From Sulfuritalea sp. (lineage in GTDB: Bacteria; Pseudomonadota; Gammaproteobacteria; Burkholderiales; Rhodocyclaceae): 64,000 bases of DNA. Below are positions 23,832-32,305 of the stretch, in pieces. The translations under genes were made by a program, and so were the position numbers. Each line of letters opens with the position of its first letter. Positions within the stretch are counted from its first letter, which is position 1. The notes beneath the pieces are model-generated. The model worked only from the letters and a program-made list of their open reading frames with translations. It did no database searches and was not told the origin of the DNA. Where the stretch lies: NCBI GenBank assembly GCA_030651305.1, contig JAUSCI010000032.1, positions 1 to 64,000 of the forward strand, given 5' to 3'.

Positions 23832-26069
23832 TCAGCTTCGCGCGGCGTCGATTATCGCGTTGAAGCTTGCGCTCGGCCGCATGACCGCCAGCACCTTGGT
23901 CTGGTCGGGCATGTAGTAGCCGCCGATATCCACCGGCTTGCCCTGCAAGGACTTCAACTCGTCGGCGATCTTCTGCTCGTTGTCGGCCAGCGCTTTCGCC
24001 ATGGGCGCGAAATGCGCCTTGAGTTGCGGATCCTCATTCTGTTCGGCAAGCGCCTGCGCCCAGTACAGCGCCAGATATAACTGGCTACCGCGGTTATCGA
24101 TCTCGCCGGTGCGAATCGACGGACCTTTTCTGTTGTCGAGAAGCTTGCCCGTGGCATCGTCCAGTGCCTTGGCCAGAATCTTCGCCTTGTTGTTTCCGGT
24201 CTTGATGGCGAGATCTTCCAGCGACACGCCCAGGGCGAGGAATTCGCCGAGCGAATCCCAGCGCAGGTGATTCTCTTCCACGAGTTGCTTGACATGCTTG
24301 GGCGCCGAGCCGCCAGCGCCGGTTTCATACATGCCGCCACCGGCCATCAGCGGCACGATGGAGAGCATCTTGGCGCTGGTGCCCAGTTCCATGATCGGGA
24401 ACAGGTCGGTCAGGTAGTCGCGCAGGATGTTGCCGGTCACCGAAATGGTGTCGAGGCCGCGGACCACGCGCTCCAGTGTGTAACGCATGGCGCGAACCTG
24501 CGACATGATCTGGATGTCGAGGCCGGTGGTGTCGTGGTCCTTGAGATAGGTATGGACCTTCTTGATCAGTTCGGCTTCATGCGGACGGTAGGGATCGAGC
24601 CAGAATACGGCCGGCGTGTTCGAGTTGCGGGCGCGGGTTACGGCGAGCTTGACCCAGTCGCGGATGGCCGCGTCCTTGGCCTGGCACATGCGCCAGATGT
24701 CGCCCTGCTCGACGTTTTCCTCCAGCAGTACTTCGCCGCTGGCGATGTCGGTGATCCGGGTTGCGCCGTCTTCCGGGATTTCGAAGGTGTTTTCGTGCGA
24801 GCCGTATTCCTCGGCCTGCTGCGCCATCAGGCCGACGTTGGGCACCGAGCCCATGGTCACCGGATCGAATGCGCCATTGGTCTTGCAGAAGTTGATCATT
24901 TCCTGATAGATGCGGGCGAACGTGGACTCGGGCATGACCGCCTTGGTGTCCTTCGGACGACCGTCGGCGCCCCACATCTTGCCGCCGATGCGGATCATGG
25001 CTGGCATCGAGGCGTCCACGATCACGTCGCTGGGCGAGTGGAAGTTGGTGATGCCCTTGGCTGAATCGACCATGGCCAGTTCCGGCCTGTGCTCGTGGCA
25101 GGCGTGCAGATCGCGGACGATTTCCTCGCGCTGGGCATCGGGGAGTTTGGCGATCTTGGCGTACAGATCGGCCATGCCGTTATTGACATTCACGCCGAGT
25201 TCCGCAAACAGTTTGTCGTGCTTGGCGAAAGCATCCTTGTAGAACACCTTGACGCAATGGCCGAAGACGATGGGGTGCGAGACCTTCATCATCGTTGCCT
25301 TGACGTGCAGCGAGAACATCACGCCGGATTTGCGGGCGTCTTCCAGTTGCTCTTCGTAGAAGTCGCAGAGGGCCTTCTTGCTCATGAACATGCTGTCGAT
25401 GATCTCGCCCTGGAGCAGCGAAACTTTCGGTCGCAGCACAATGGTCTTTCCGCTCCTGGTAACCAGTTCCAGCCTGACATCGCGAGCCTTGTCCAGCGCC
25501 ATCGATTTTTCATTGTGGTAGAAATCGCCGCTGTGCATGGTGGAGACGTGGGTACGCGAAGCCTGGCTCCACTCGCCCATCGAGTGCGGGTTCTTGCGTG
25601 CATAACGCTTGACAGCGGGCGCCGCGCGACGATCGGAGTTGCCTTCGCGCAGCACCGGATTGACTGAACTGCCGATGCACTTGGCGTAGCGGGCGCGAAT
25701 TGCCTTTTCCTCATCGGTCTTCGGCTCTTCCGGAAAGTCAGGAAGCTTGTAGCCTTTCGCTTGCAGTTCCTTCACGCAGGCGATCAGTTGCGGCTGGGAG
25801 GCGCTGATGTTCGGCAGTTTGATGATGTTGGTATCGGGATCCTGGGTCAGACGTCCGAGTTCGGCCAGAGTGTCGGGCACCTTTTGTTGGTCGCTGAGGT
25901 AATCGGAAAATGCGGCCAAAACTCTAGCCGCCACCGAGATGTCGCTGCCGACGACGTCGACTCCGGCCGGAGCCGCGAAGGCCTGGATGATGGGCATAAA
26001 GGAGTACGTCGCCAGCAGTGGCGCCTCATCGGTAAGCGTGTAGATGATTTTTAGTTTCTTCGCAGCCAT
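23832..26069 (-). CDS. icd: NADP-dependent isocitrate dehydrogenase, monomeric type
   Basis: At about 745 residues this is the large monomeric isocitrate dehydrogenase. It shows [16 protein letters not shown] at the N-terminus, [20 protein letters not shown], and [19 protein letters not shown]. It converts isocitrate to 2-oxoglutarate in the TCA cycle. I prefer the ATG at 26069: AAAGGA sits six bases upstream of it but directly abuts the ATG at 26075. It is a housekeeping enzyme embedded in the catabolic region, with its own promoter region and terminator. Confidence 0.95.
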   Translation of the reverse strand: MAAKKLKIIYTLTDEAPLLATYSFMPIIQAFAAPAGVDVVGSDISVAARVLAAFSDYLSDQQKVPDTLAELGRLTQDPDTNIIKLPNISASQPQLIACVKELQAKGYKLPDFPEEPKTDEEKAIRARYAKCIGSSVNPVLREGNSDRRAAPAVKRYARKNPHSMGEWSQASRTHVSTMHSGDFYHNEKSMALDKARDVRLELVTRSGKTIVLRPKVSLLQGEIIDSMFMSKKALCDFYEEQLEDARKSGVMFSLHVKATMMKVSHPIVFGHCVKVFYKDAFAKHDKLFAELGVNVNNGMADLYAKIAKLPDAQREEIVRDLHACHEHRPELAMVDSAKGITNFHSPSDVIVDASMPAMIRIGGKMWGADGRPKDTKAVMPESTFARIYQEMINFCKTNGAFDPVTMGSVPNVGLMAQQAEEYGSHENTFEIPEDGATRITDIASGEVLLEENVEQGDIWRMCQAKDAAIRDWVKLAVTRARNSNTPAVFWLDPYRPHEAELIKKVHTYLKDHDTTGLDIQIMSQVRAMRYTLERVVRGLDTISVTGNILRDYLTDLFPIMELGTSAKMLSIVPLMAGGGMYETGAGGSAPKHVKQLVEENHLRWDSLGEFLALGVSLEDLAIKTGNNKAKILAKALDDATGKLLDNRKGPSIRTGEIDNRGSQLYLALYWAQALAEQNEDPQLKAHFAPMAKALADNEQKIADELKSLQGKPVDIGGYYMPDQTKVLAVMRPSASFNAIIDAARS

Positions 26070-26096
26070 TGTCATTCCTTTGCGTTTGGTGGGTTA

Positions 26097-26108
26097 TCTT
26101 ATATAAGA
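26097..26108. promoter_or_regulatory. 12-bp palindrome upstream of isocitrate dehydrogenase
   Basis: TCTTATATAAGA is a perfect palindrome 28 bases before the isocitrate dehydrogenase start. It could be a repressor operator for this TCA-cycle gene. The binding protein is unknown, and AT-rich promoter sequence is an alternative explanation. Confidence 0.35.
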
Positions 26109-26254
26109 CGTATTTTATTCGACTACGCCGATCATTTCAGCGTTCGCGCAACCGATCCGGCGCTTTGTGAGTTTTTCAAGCAATTTCAAGACCATGGGTC
26201 CGACAGAGCCCAGGTTCAAATCGTCGCTCAGCCGACAGAACTCTGTCGCAAAAG

Positions 26255-26686
26255 CTAGTGACCGATGCGGATATGCTCCCGTCGATTCGCTTCCGAAACG
26301 AATTCTTCCAGTTCGGGATCCATTGCATTGCGCGACGAGACAATCCCGATCGGTTTTCCGTTTTCGACTACCGGCGTGTGGCGAAAGCCATTTTCCTGCA
26401 TCATCACTAGTGCGTATCCGTAAGACGTGCCGGGACCGACTGTCCTCGGCTCGGCAGTCATTACCGCGGCCAGCTGGGTGGTACGCGCATCCAGTCCGCG
26501 CGCGATAACCCGAAACAATGCATCGCGTTCGGTAAAGATTCCTACCAGGCGTTCCTGGTCCACGACCATCGCAGCCCCTATCTTCTGCTTGGCCATCAGT
26601 TCAGCAGCTTTGCTGACGGAGGTCTCGGGCGACAAGGACAGGGCGTCCTTCCGGTCCATAACCTCCCTAACCAACAAATCAAACAT
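26255..26686 (-). CDS. CBS-domain pair protein
   Basis: The 143-residue protein consists of two CBS domains: VREVMDRKDALSLSPETSV with IFTERDALFRVIARG, then VMTAEPRTVGP with HTPVVENGKPIGIVSSRN. No other domain is attached. Such proteins bind adenine nucleotides and act as energy or redox sensors. AGGAGAGGGA precedes the ATG at 26686. A near-consensus FNR site upstream predicts induction under oxygen limitation. It lies downstream of nnrS on the same strand. Confidence 0.85.
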   Translation of the reverse strand: MFDLLVREVMDRKDALSLSPETSVSKAAELMAKQKIGAAMVVDQERLVGIFTERDALFRVIARGLDARTTQLAAVMTAEPRTVGPGTSYGYALVMMQENGFRHTPVVENGKPIGIVSSRNAMDPELEEFVSEANRREHIRIGH

Positions 26687-26747
26687 GAGTTCCCTCTCCT
26701 GAGACTTCAAACCTGCGCCATTTACTCCTGGCAGGATTGTCTCGGCG

Positions 26748-26788
26748 ATGGTAAGGGCTGTGGGCCAAATGATATTGACAATGATCAA
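26748..26788 (-). promoter_or_regulatory. FNR/Anr-type promoter of the CBS gene
   Basis: 26775-26788 reads TTGAC-AATG-ATCAA, nine of ten conserved bases of the FNR box. Thirty-one bases downstream on the minus strand (26748-26753) is a TACCAT -10-like hexamer. That distance is right for a class II FNR promoter with the box at -41.5. The predicted start would be near 26740, about 55 bases before the ATG. Confidence 0.55.
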
Positions 26789-26895
26789 ACATACGTTGCA
26801 CTGGGCAGGTTGCCAAACACGAGTCGATTACAGGAACCGAATTCCCGTGGAATGGGTGGCAAGCCGGGCTTTTGCGTCAGCCCCGAAAGCCAGGG

Positions 26896-28140
26896 CTAGC
26901 GTGGCGCACTCGGGGTCACCAGTGCCTTCCAGAACGCCATGAAATAGAGCGCGAAAGCGGCCGCCCAAAAGCAGGCGGCGAGCGCGACTACCGCGTTGCC
27001 CAGACCAAGGACGGTAGCCGCCAGACGAATAAGGGCAGCAGTGAACATCAGTCCATAGGCGATCAGCATGGCGCGCGGCACCACCAGTGGGCGGCCGGTG
27101 TGGCGCAGGCTGACGCGGGTCATCAGCCCCAGCATCATCATTCCCAGGCTGCCTACCGTGAAGGCGTGTACCCAGGCGATTTCGGGAACGATGCCGGTCA
27201 ATTCGGCAATGGCCTTGAGTACAAAGGCGACAAGCAGCCAGCCGAAGCCGAGGTGCATGACCAGTATCAGCGGCACGTCGGCCACGCGCCAGCCTTTCCA
27301 GCGGGCGGTGCGCCAGCCATGTACCAGTGCGCAGGCCAGCGCCGCAGCGCCGACCCATCCCGCCGGCGCTGCGGCAAGTTCCAGCACGGCGAGGAGGAGT
27401 ACAAAACCGATGGCGGCAATTTCCAGTTTCATGTTGAATGGCGCCTGGTCGCCACGACCTTTTTCACGCAGGGCGTTGCCGGTGAAAATCGGCGCGAGCA
27501 CGCCGCCCTTCAGGACATACAGGACGATTACGGCATACAGCGCAAGGCGCAGTGCTTGCCACACTTGCGTGTAGTTGGTCGTCAGAACGCCATGGTGATA
27601 AATCAGGTTGGCGGCGAATAGCGCAAGCAGCACGGGCAGCAGCAGCAGGTAAAGCCGGTTGCTCGCGCGCAGCAACTGTGGCGTGACCATGAGGAATACG
27701 ATGGGGAAGAGCGCGCAATCGATCACCGGCGCCACCAGCGACGGCAGCCAGGGGGCGGCCCAGAACGCCATGCGCCCGGCCAGCCACAGCGCAACCAGAA
27801 GAACCAGGCGGGATCCGCAGATTTCCTCGGTTCCCGCCCAGCTCGGCAGCGCTGTCAGCACAATGCCGGTGATGATCGCCGCCGAGAAGCCGAAAATGAA
27901 CTCGTGGCCATGCTGGAATTGCAGCGGCACATCAGCCGCGGGCAGGTTCCAGAGTCCCAGATACGCTCCCAGCCAGGCGATGACCAGCAGCGGTGCATAG
28001 AGCGCTCCCAGGAAATAGAAGGGCCTGAAGGCGCTGGACCAGAGAGGGGTGCTATGCAATGGCTTCAAACGGATTTCGCGTCCTTCGTGGATTCCTTCTA
28101 CGATGCTATCACCGACAATGGACTCCCGGAATTGCTGCAC
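26896..28140 (-). CDS. nnrS: NnrS family haem-copper membrane protein
   Basis: The 414-residue protein has about twelve hydrophobic segments. It carries the NnrS motifs FRPFYFLGALYAPL, HGHEFIFGFSAAIITG and WVHAFTVGSLGMMMLG, rich in putative haem/copper-binding histidines. NnrS proteins are linked to nitric oxide tolerance and denitrification. The open frame begins at a GTG (28140) overlapping the iorB end. A TTG at 28068 with AAGGA upstream would give a start nearer the family N-terminus. It supports a denitrifying host. Confidence 0.85.
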   Translation of the reverse strand: MQQFRESIVGDSIVEGIHEGREIRLKPLHSTPLWSSAFRPFYFLGALYAPLLVIAWLGAYLGLWNLPAADVPLQFQHGHEFIFGFSAAIITGIVLTALPSWAGTEEICGSRLVLLVALWLAGRMAFWAAPWLPSLVAPVIDCALFPIVFLMVTPQLLRASNRLYLLLLPVLLALFAANLIYHHGVLTTNYTQVWQALRLALYAVIVLYVLKGGVLAPIFTGNALREKGRGDQAPFNMKLEIAAIGFVLLLAVLELAAAPAGWVGAAALACALVHGWRTARWKGWRVADVPLILVMHLGFGWLLVAFVLKAIAELTGIVPEIAWVHAFTVGSLGMMMLGLMTRVSLRHTGRPLVVPRAMLIAYGLMFTAALIRLAATVLGLGNAVVALAACFWAAAFALYFMAFWKALVTPSAPR

Positions 28141-28700
28141 AGCGCACGACCCTGTTCCAGTGCGGCAAGATTGACAGCCAGTTGCGCCGGTCCGCTCAAG
28201 GCCTCGATGGCTTCGCGGACCTCGTCATAGGTAAACGGAAAGTGCTCCCGGCTGGCGCCGAACCCCAGCAGAACCAGATTGGTCACCATCGGATGGTTCA
28301 TCCGCAGTGCCACGGCAGCGGCATCGCAGGCATGAACGATCACTCCCATTTCGTCGAGCAGGCCGGCTACGCGAGGGTCCGGAAATGCCGTTTGATCCGG
28401 CGCGTTGACCACGCACAGGGCGCCGCTGCCGTTCTGCTGCGAGCGGAGATAGGGCAGATTGCGATGAGCTTCCATGCAATCGAGCGCGAACAGCAGGTCG
28501 GCGTCGCCTTCGCCTACCAGCGGGCTGTCGAACTCGCCTATTTTCATGTGGGTCATCACCGAACCGCCGCGCTGGGACATGCCGAATGTTTGCGAGCCAG
28601 AAACCCGAAGGTTCTTGAGACGGGCCATTTCGGTAAAGACCCTGGCGGTGAAGAGCACGCCCTGTCCGCCAATGCCGGCGATGATTGCCTGGGATTTCAT
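28098..28700 (-). CDS. iorB: 2-Oxoacid (indolepyruvate) oxidoreductase, IorB-type gamma subunit
   Basis: The 200-residue protein has the IorB/2-oxoacid:ferredoxin oxidoreductase gamma fold with AGIGGQGVLFTARVFTEMA and the SGSQTFGMSQRGGSVMTHM motif. The ATG at 28700 overlaps the stop of the large IorA fusion, so the two are co-translated and form one complex. It binds CoA in this enzyme family. The 3' end overlaps the open frame of nnrS. Confidence 0.88.
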   Translation of the reverse strand: MKSQAIIAGIGGQGVLFTARVFTEMARLKNLRVSGSQTFGMSQRGGSVMTHMKIGEFDSPLVGEGDADLLFALDCMEAHRNLPYLRSQQNGSGALCVVNAPDQTAFPDPRVAGLLDEMGVIVHACDAAAVALRMNHPMVTNLVLLGFGASREHFPFTYDEVREAIEALSGPAQLAVNLAALEQGRALCSNSGSPLSVIAS

Positions 28701-31700
28701 GTCAGTGCCTCCATCGCTTGGGTTGCCCGTGGCCGTATGGCGCCCTGTGCGCAAATCTGGATGCACATGCCGCAATCGATGCAGGTATGCCGGTCGATGC
28801 TGACCAGGCCATCGGACCCTTTCTTCAGTGACGGGCACTCGAACCAGGTGGTGCAATAGCCGCAGGTAATGCAGACGCCGGTCTGCGGCATGCTGATGGC
28901 GCCGCGCGGACATTCCGCGGCACAGATACGACAGCCGGTGCACTTGCCGATGTCAATCCGGTAGGCGCCGTCGACTTGTGTGATGGCGGCGCTCGGGCAG
29001 ACATTGACGCAGATGTCGCAGTGGGTGCAGACGCCGCAATGGAAGCAGCGCTCGCCGGCCTCTGCCGCGGCTTCGGTGGAACCCAACCCGAAATTGACTT
29101 CGTCGAAGTTCCAGATCGAATCGTTCGGCGCGCGATGCCGGAGTTCCGCGCGCGGCTTCGTGCGGAAGAACTGCCGCTTGATGGCTTGCGGACCCGGTAC
29201 CGATGACTGCTGGCTGGCGCGTAGCGACGGACTGGCGGTACCCTTGCGGTAGGCAATGCTGGTGGCGATACCGGGGCCGGCGGCAAGTTGCAGCGCCACC
29301 CGGTCGAGCGTCGCGCCGCCGAGCCGTTCGTGGATCGCCAATGCGGCCCGCTTGCCGGCATTGACGGCGCCGACCACGGTGCCCGAGCCCATGCTGGAGG
29401 CATCGCCGCCGGCGAAGATGCGCGGCTGGCGGGTGCGGCCCCAGGCGTCGATCACCAGCCTGCCGTTCTCGGCAAGATCCTGTTGGCTCATGCTGGTCAG
29501 GTAGCCGAGGTCGGCGTCGCCGCCGATGCAGATCAGGACGCTGTCGGCCTCGCTGGTTTCGGTCGCGAAGACCTCCCCCTCCTTGGTGGTCTTGGGTTTC
29601 GGCGCGGCGAGGTCGCGCAACAACAGTTTGAGCCTGCTCGTCGTGCCGGCCTCGAAACCGGCCGGCACCACCGCATGATGAAACACGATGCCTTCGTCAC
29701 GGGCAGTGCCGACTTCCTCGGGGATGGCCAGCAGCACGTCGTAGTAGACGTCGACCGTCGCACCCTTGCGCCGCGCCGTGCGGGCGGCGTCGATCGCCGT
29801 GTTGCCACCGCCGACTATTGCCACGCGGGCACCCAGTTCCGGAGCCCGGCCGGCGCGCACCTGGTACAGATAGTCGAGTCCGCTGAGAACACCGGCGCGG
29901 TTCTCGCCGGCGAGCTTCAACTGTCTTTGCCGCCAGGCGCCGGTCGCCAGATACACGGCGTCGAAGCGGTCCAGTGCCGACCACGGCATGTCCTTGCCGA
30001 GGCGAACCCCGGTGTGCAGCGTGACGCCGAGTGCGGCAAATACTTCAAGTTCCCGTTGCAGCACATTGGCCGGCAGGCGGTATTCGGTGATCGCCCAGCG
30101 CAGCATGCCGCCGATTTCCGGCAGCGCTTCGTAAATCTCGACGGCATAGCCGAGGCGGGCCAGGTGGTAGGCGGCCGCCAGCCCCGAGGGGCCGCCGCCG
30201 ACCACGGCTACGGTCTTGCCCAGCGCCGGCGCCCGGGTGGCAAAGCCGGCAGCGGAATGGCCGCGGTCGCCGGCCATGCGTTCGATGGCGTTGATCGACA
30301 GTGCACCGTCGTAGGCTCCCCGGTTGCACTTGCTTTCGCAGGGATGCGGACAGACGCGGCCCAGGGTCGACGGGAAGGGATGCTCTTCGTACAGCATCCG
30401 CGCTGCGTCCGTCCAGTTGTCCGCAGCGGCGAGCGTCATCAGCCGTTCGATGTCGTTGCCGGCCGGACAGGCCTCGGCACACGGTGACAACCGGTCCTGG
30501 TGGCGCGGCATCCATTGCGGGTCGAGCACCGCGATAGCATCGGGTGAGCGTGGCCGCTCGCCGTGGTGTACTTCCACGGGCAGGGCAATTCTCTTCGAGC
30601 CCAGCCCCTTCATTTGCGTGACGCAGTCATAGCGGGCGAGGACCACGGCGATGCCGCCATCCACGGCGCGGCTGTGGTCCAGCGCATCGAGCAGGATGCG
30701 CTGGAAGGTGGCCAGGTCATGGGGGTCGGCTTGTTCCAGGTAGCTGATGCCGCAGCCTCTGATCAGGGTCTCGAGCTGGACAATGCCTCCGGCATGGCCG
30801 TCGGCGGTCTTGCCGCATTCCGGGGTCGGCTGCATACCGGTCATGCCGGTGGTGCCGTTGTCCAGTACCAGAAGGACGAAGCGTGCGCCGTTGTAGACCG
30901 CATTTTCCAGTCCGGCGGCGCCGGAATGGAAAAAGGTGCCGTCGCCGATGGTGGCGAAAATCGGCGGCGACTTTCCGTCCTGGGCGTAGGCATGGTAGAA
31001 GCCCGATGCCATGGAGATGGAAGCGCCCATGTCGTGCACGGTGTCGACCGAGCCCTGGTTCATGCCCAGCGTATAGCAGCCGATGTCGCCGGGAAAGATG
31101 GCGTCCGGAAACGTCCTCCGCAGCGCGTAGAAGATGGAGCGGTGGCCGCAGCCGGGACAACAGGTCGGAATGCGGATCGGCAGTTGAAGTCCGGCCACGG
31201 CATCGAGCATGCGGTTGGCCGGGCGCTGGTTGACCGCCAGCCCCGCCTCGCGCGCGGCCGCCACCAGCAGCTTTTCGATGACGCCCGGTGTGAGTTCTCC
31301 CTCGGACGGAATGTGCCCCGTGAGTCGGCCCCATACCGGGATCGACAGCCTTATCTGCAGTTCGACCGCGGCGTCGGTTTCCTCGAACACGATGAGGCGC
31401 TCGCAGCGGCGGGCAAAATCATCGACCAGGGCGCGCGGCAGTGGATAAGCAGTGGCTATTTTCAGGACGGGCAACTGGTCGGCCAGTCCGAGGGCGGGCA
31501 GCAGGTCCTTGAGATAGGCGTAACTGACGCCTGCCGCAACAATGCCCAGCGGCGCGAGCGCCTTTGTCGCGCCCGGCGGGAAGGACGCATGATTTCCGGG
31601 CCAGGTTTCGAATTCCTTTTCAATCGCCGCCAGCTTCTGGTTCAGTTGCAGGTGCAACAGCCTTCTGGCGCGTGGCGTCGCTGCCCAGCGGCGCGGATTC

Positions 31701-32287
31701 TTCTCGAAGCCAGCGCTTCGAAACGGCGCGTCCACCGGCTTGCATTCGATCGATTGTTCCGTGTGGCAGACACGCACCGTGGGCCTCAGCATCACGGGGA
31801 TCTGATGGCGCTCCGAAAGGGCGAAGGCAAGCGCCACCATGTCTTTGGCTTCGCGCGGACTGGAGGGGTCGAGCGCGGGAATTTTCGAGAACAGGCCGAA
31901 CAGGCGCGAGTCCTGCTCGGTCTGCGACGAGTGCAATCCGGGATCATCGGCCACGATCAGCACCAGGCCGCCCGCGACGCCGATATAGGCCGCGGAAAGC
32001 GCCGGATCGGCCGCCACGTTGAGTCCCACCTGCTTCATCGCCACGGCGGCGCGCTTGCCCGAATAGGCGGCGGCAAGGGCGGTCTCCAGCGCCACCTTTT
32101 CATTGGTGGACCATTCGACATAGATATTGAGCCCAAGCTCCTTCTTGAACTCGACCACGGCCGGCAGTATTTCGGAACTCGGCGTTCCCGGATAGGCGGT
32201 CATGAACTGGCAACCGGCTTCCACCAGCCCCCTGGATATGGCCTCGTTGCCGAGCAGAATTCTATGATTTGTTGTTTTCATGTCCAT
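28697..32287 (-). CDS. iorA: IorA-type 2-oxoacid oxidoreductase with inserted GltD-like NAD(P)H module and ferredoxin tail
   Basis: The protein has 1196 residues in three modules. Residues 1-560 form IorA: TAYPGTPSSEIL, PGCGHRSIFYAL near 378, and the ThDP-Mg motif GDGTFFHSG near 448 followed by DNGTTGMTG. Residues 600-1000 are a glutamate-synthase-small-subunit-like FeS/FAD/NAD(P)H module: CAEACPAGN, HPCESKCNRG, VVGGGPSGLAAAYHLARLG near 695 and IVGGGNTAIDAA near 824. Residues 1080-1185 hold four ferredoxin-type Cys groups. Ordinary IorA joins the first and last parts directly. Predicted: arylpyruvate + CoA oxidation to aryl-acetyl-CoA with electrons passed to NAD(P)+. AGGAGGAG precedes the ATG at 32287. 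Confidence 0.85.
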   Translation of the reverse strand: MDMKTTNHRILLGNEAISRGLVEAGCQFMTAYPGTPSSEILPAVVEFKKELGLNIYVEWSTNEKVALETALAAAYSGKRAAVAMKQVGLNVAADPALSAAYIGVAGGLVLIVADDPGLHSSQTEQDSRLFGLFSKIPALDPSSPREAKDMVALAFALSERHQIPVMLRPTVRVCHTEQSIECKPVDAPFRSAGFEKNPRRWAATPRARRLLHLQLNQKLAAIEKEFETWPGNHASFPPGATKALAPLGIVAAGVSYAYLKDLLPALGLADQLPVLKIATAYPLPRALVDDFARRCERLIVFEETDAAVELQIRLSIPVWGRLTGHIPSEGELTPGVIEKLLVAAAREAGLAVNQRPANRMLDAVAGLQLPIRIPTCCPGCGHRSIFYALRRTFPDAIFPGDIGCYTLGMNQGSVDTVHDMGASISMASGFYHAYAQDGKSPPIFATIGDGTFFHSGAAGLENAVYNGARFVLLVLDNGTTGMTGMQPTPECGKTADGHAGGIVQLETLIRGCGISYLEQADPHDLATFQRILLDALDHSRAVDGGIAVVLARYDCVTQMKGLGSKRIALPVEVHHGERPRSPDAIAVLDPQWMPRHQDRLSPCAEACPAGNDIERLMTLAAADNWTDAARMLYEEHPFPSTLGRVCPHPCESKCNRGAYDGALSINAIERMAGDRGHSAAGFATRAPALGKTVAVVGGGPSGLAAAYHLARLGYAVEIYEALPEIGGMLRWAITEYRLPANVLQRELEVFAALGVTLHTGVRLGKDMPWSALDRFDAVYLATGAWRQRQLKLAGENRAGVLSGLDYLYQVRAGRAPELGARVAIVGGGNTAIDAARTARRKGATVDVYYDVLLAIPEEVGTARDEGIVFHHAVVPAGFEAGTTSRLKLLLRDLAAPKPKTTKEGEVFATETSEADSVLICIGGDADLGYLTSMSQQDLAENGRLVIDAWGRTRQPRIFAGGDASSMGSGTVVGAVNAGKRAALAIHERLGGATLDRVALQLAAGPGIATSIAYRKGTASPSLRASQQSSVPGPQAIKRQFFRTKPRAELRHRAPNDSIWNFDEVNFGLGSTEAAAEAGERCFHCGVCTHCDICVNVCPSAAITQVDGAYRIDIGKCTGCRICAAECPRGAISMPQTGVCITCGYCTTWFECPSLKKGSDGLVSIDRHTCIDCGMCIQICAQGAIRPRATQAMEALT

Positions 32288-32305
32288 TTCGTGTCTCCTC
32301 CTGAT

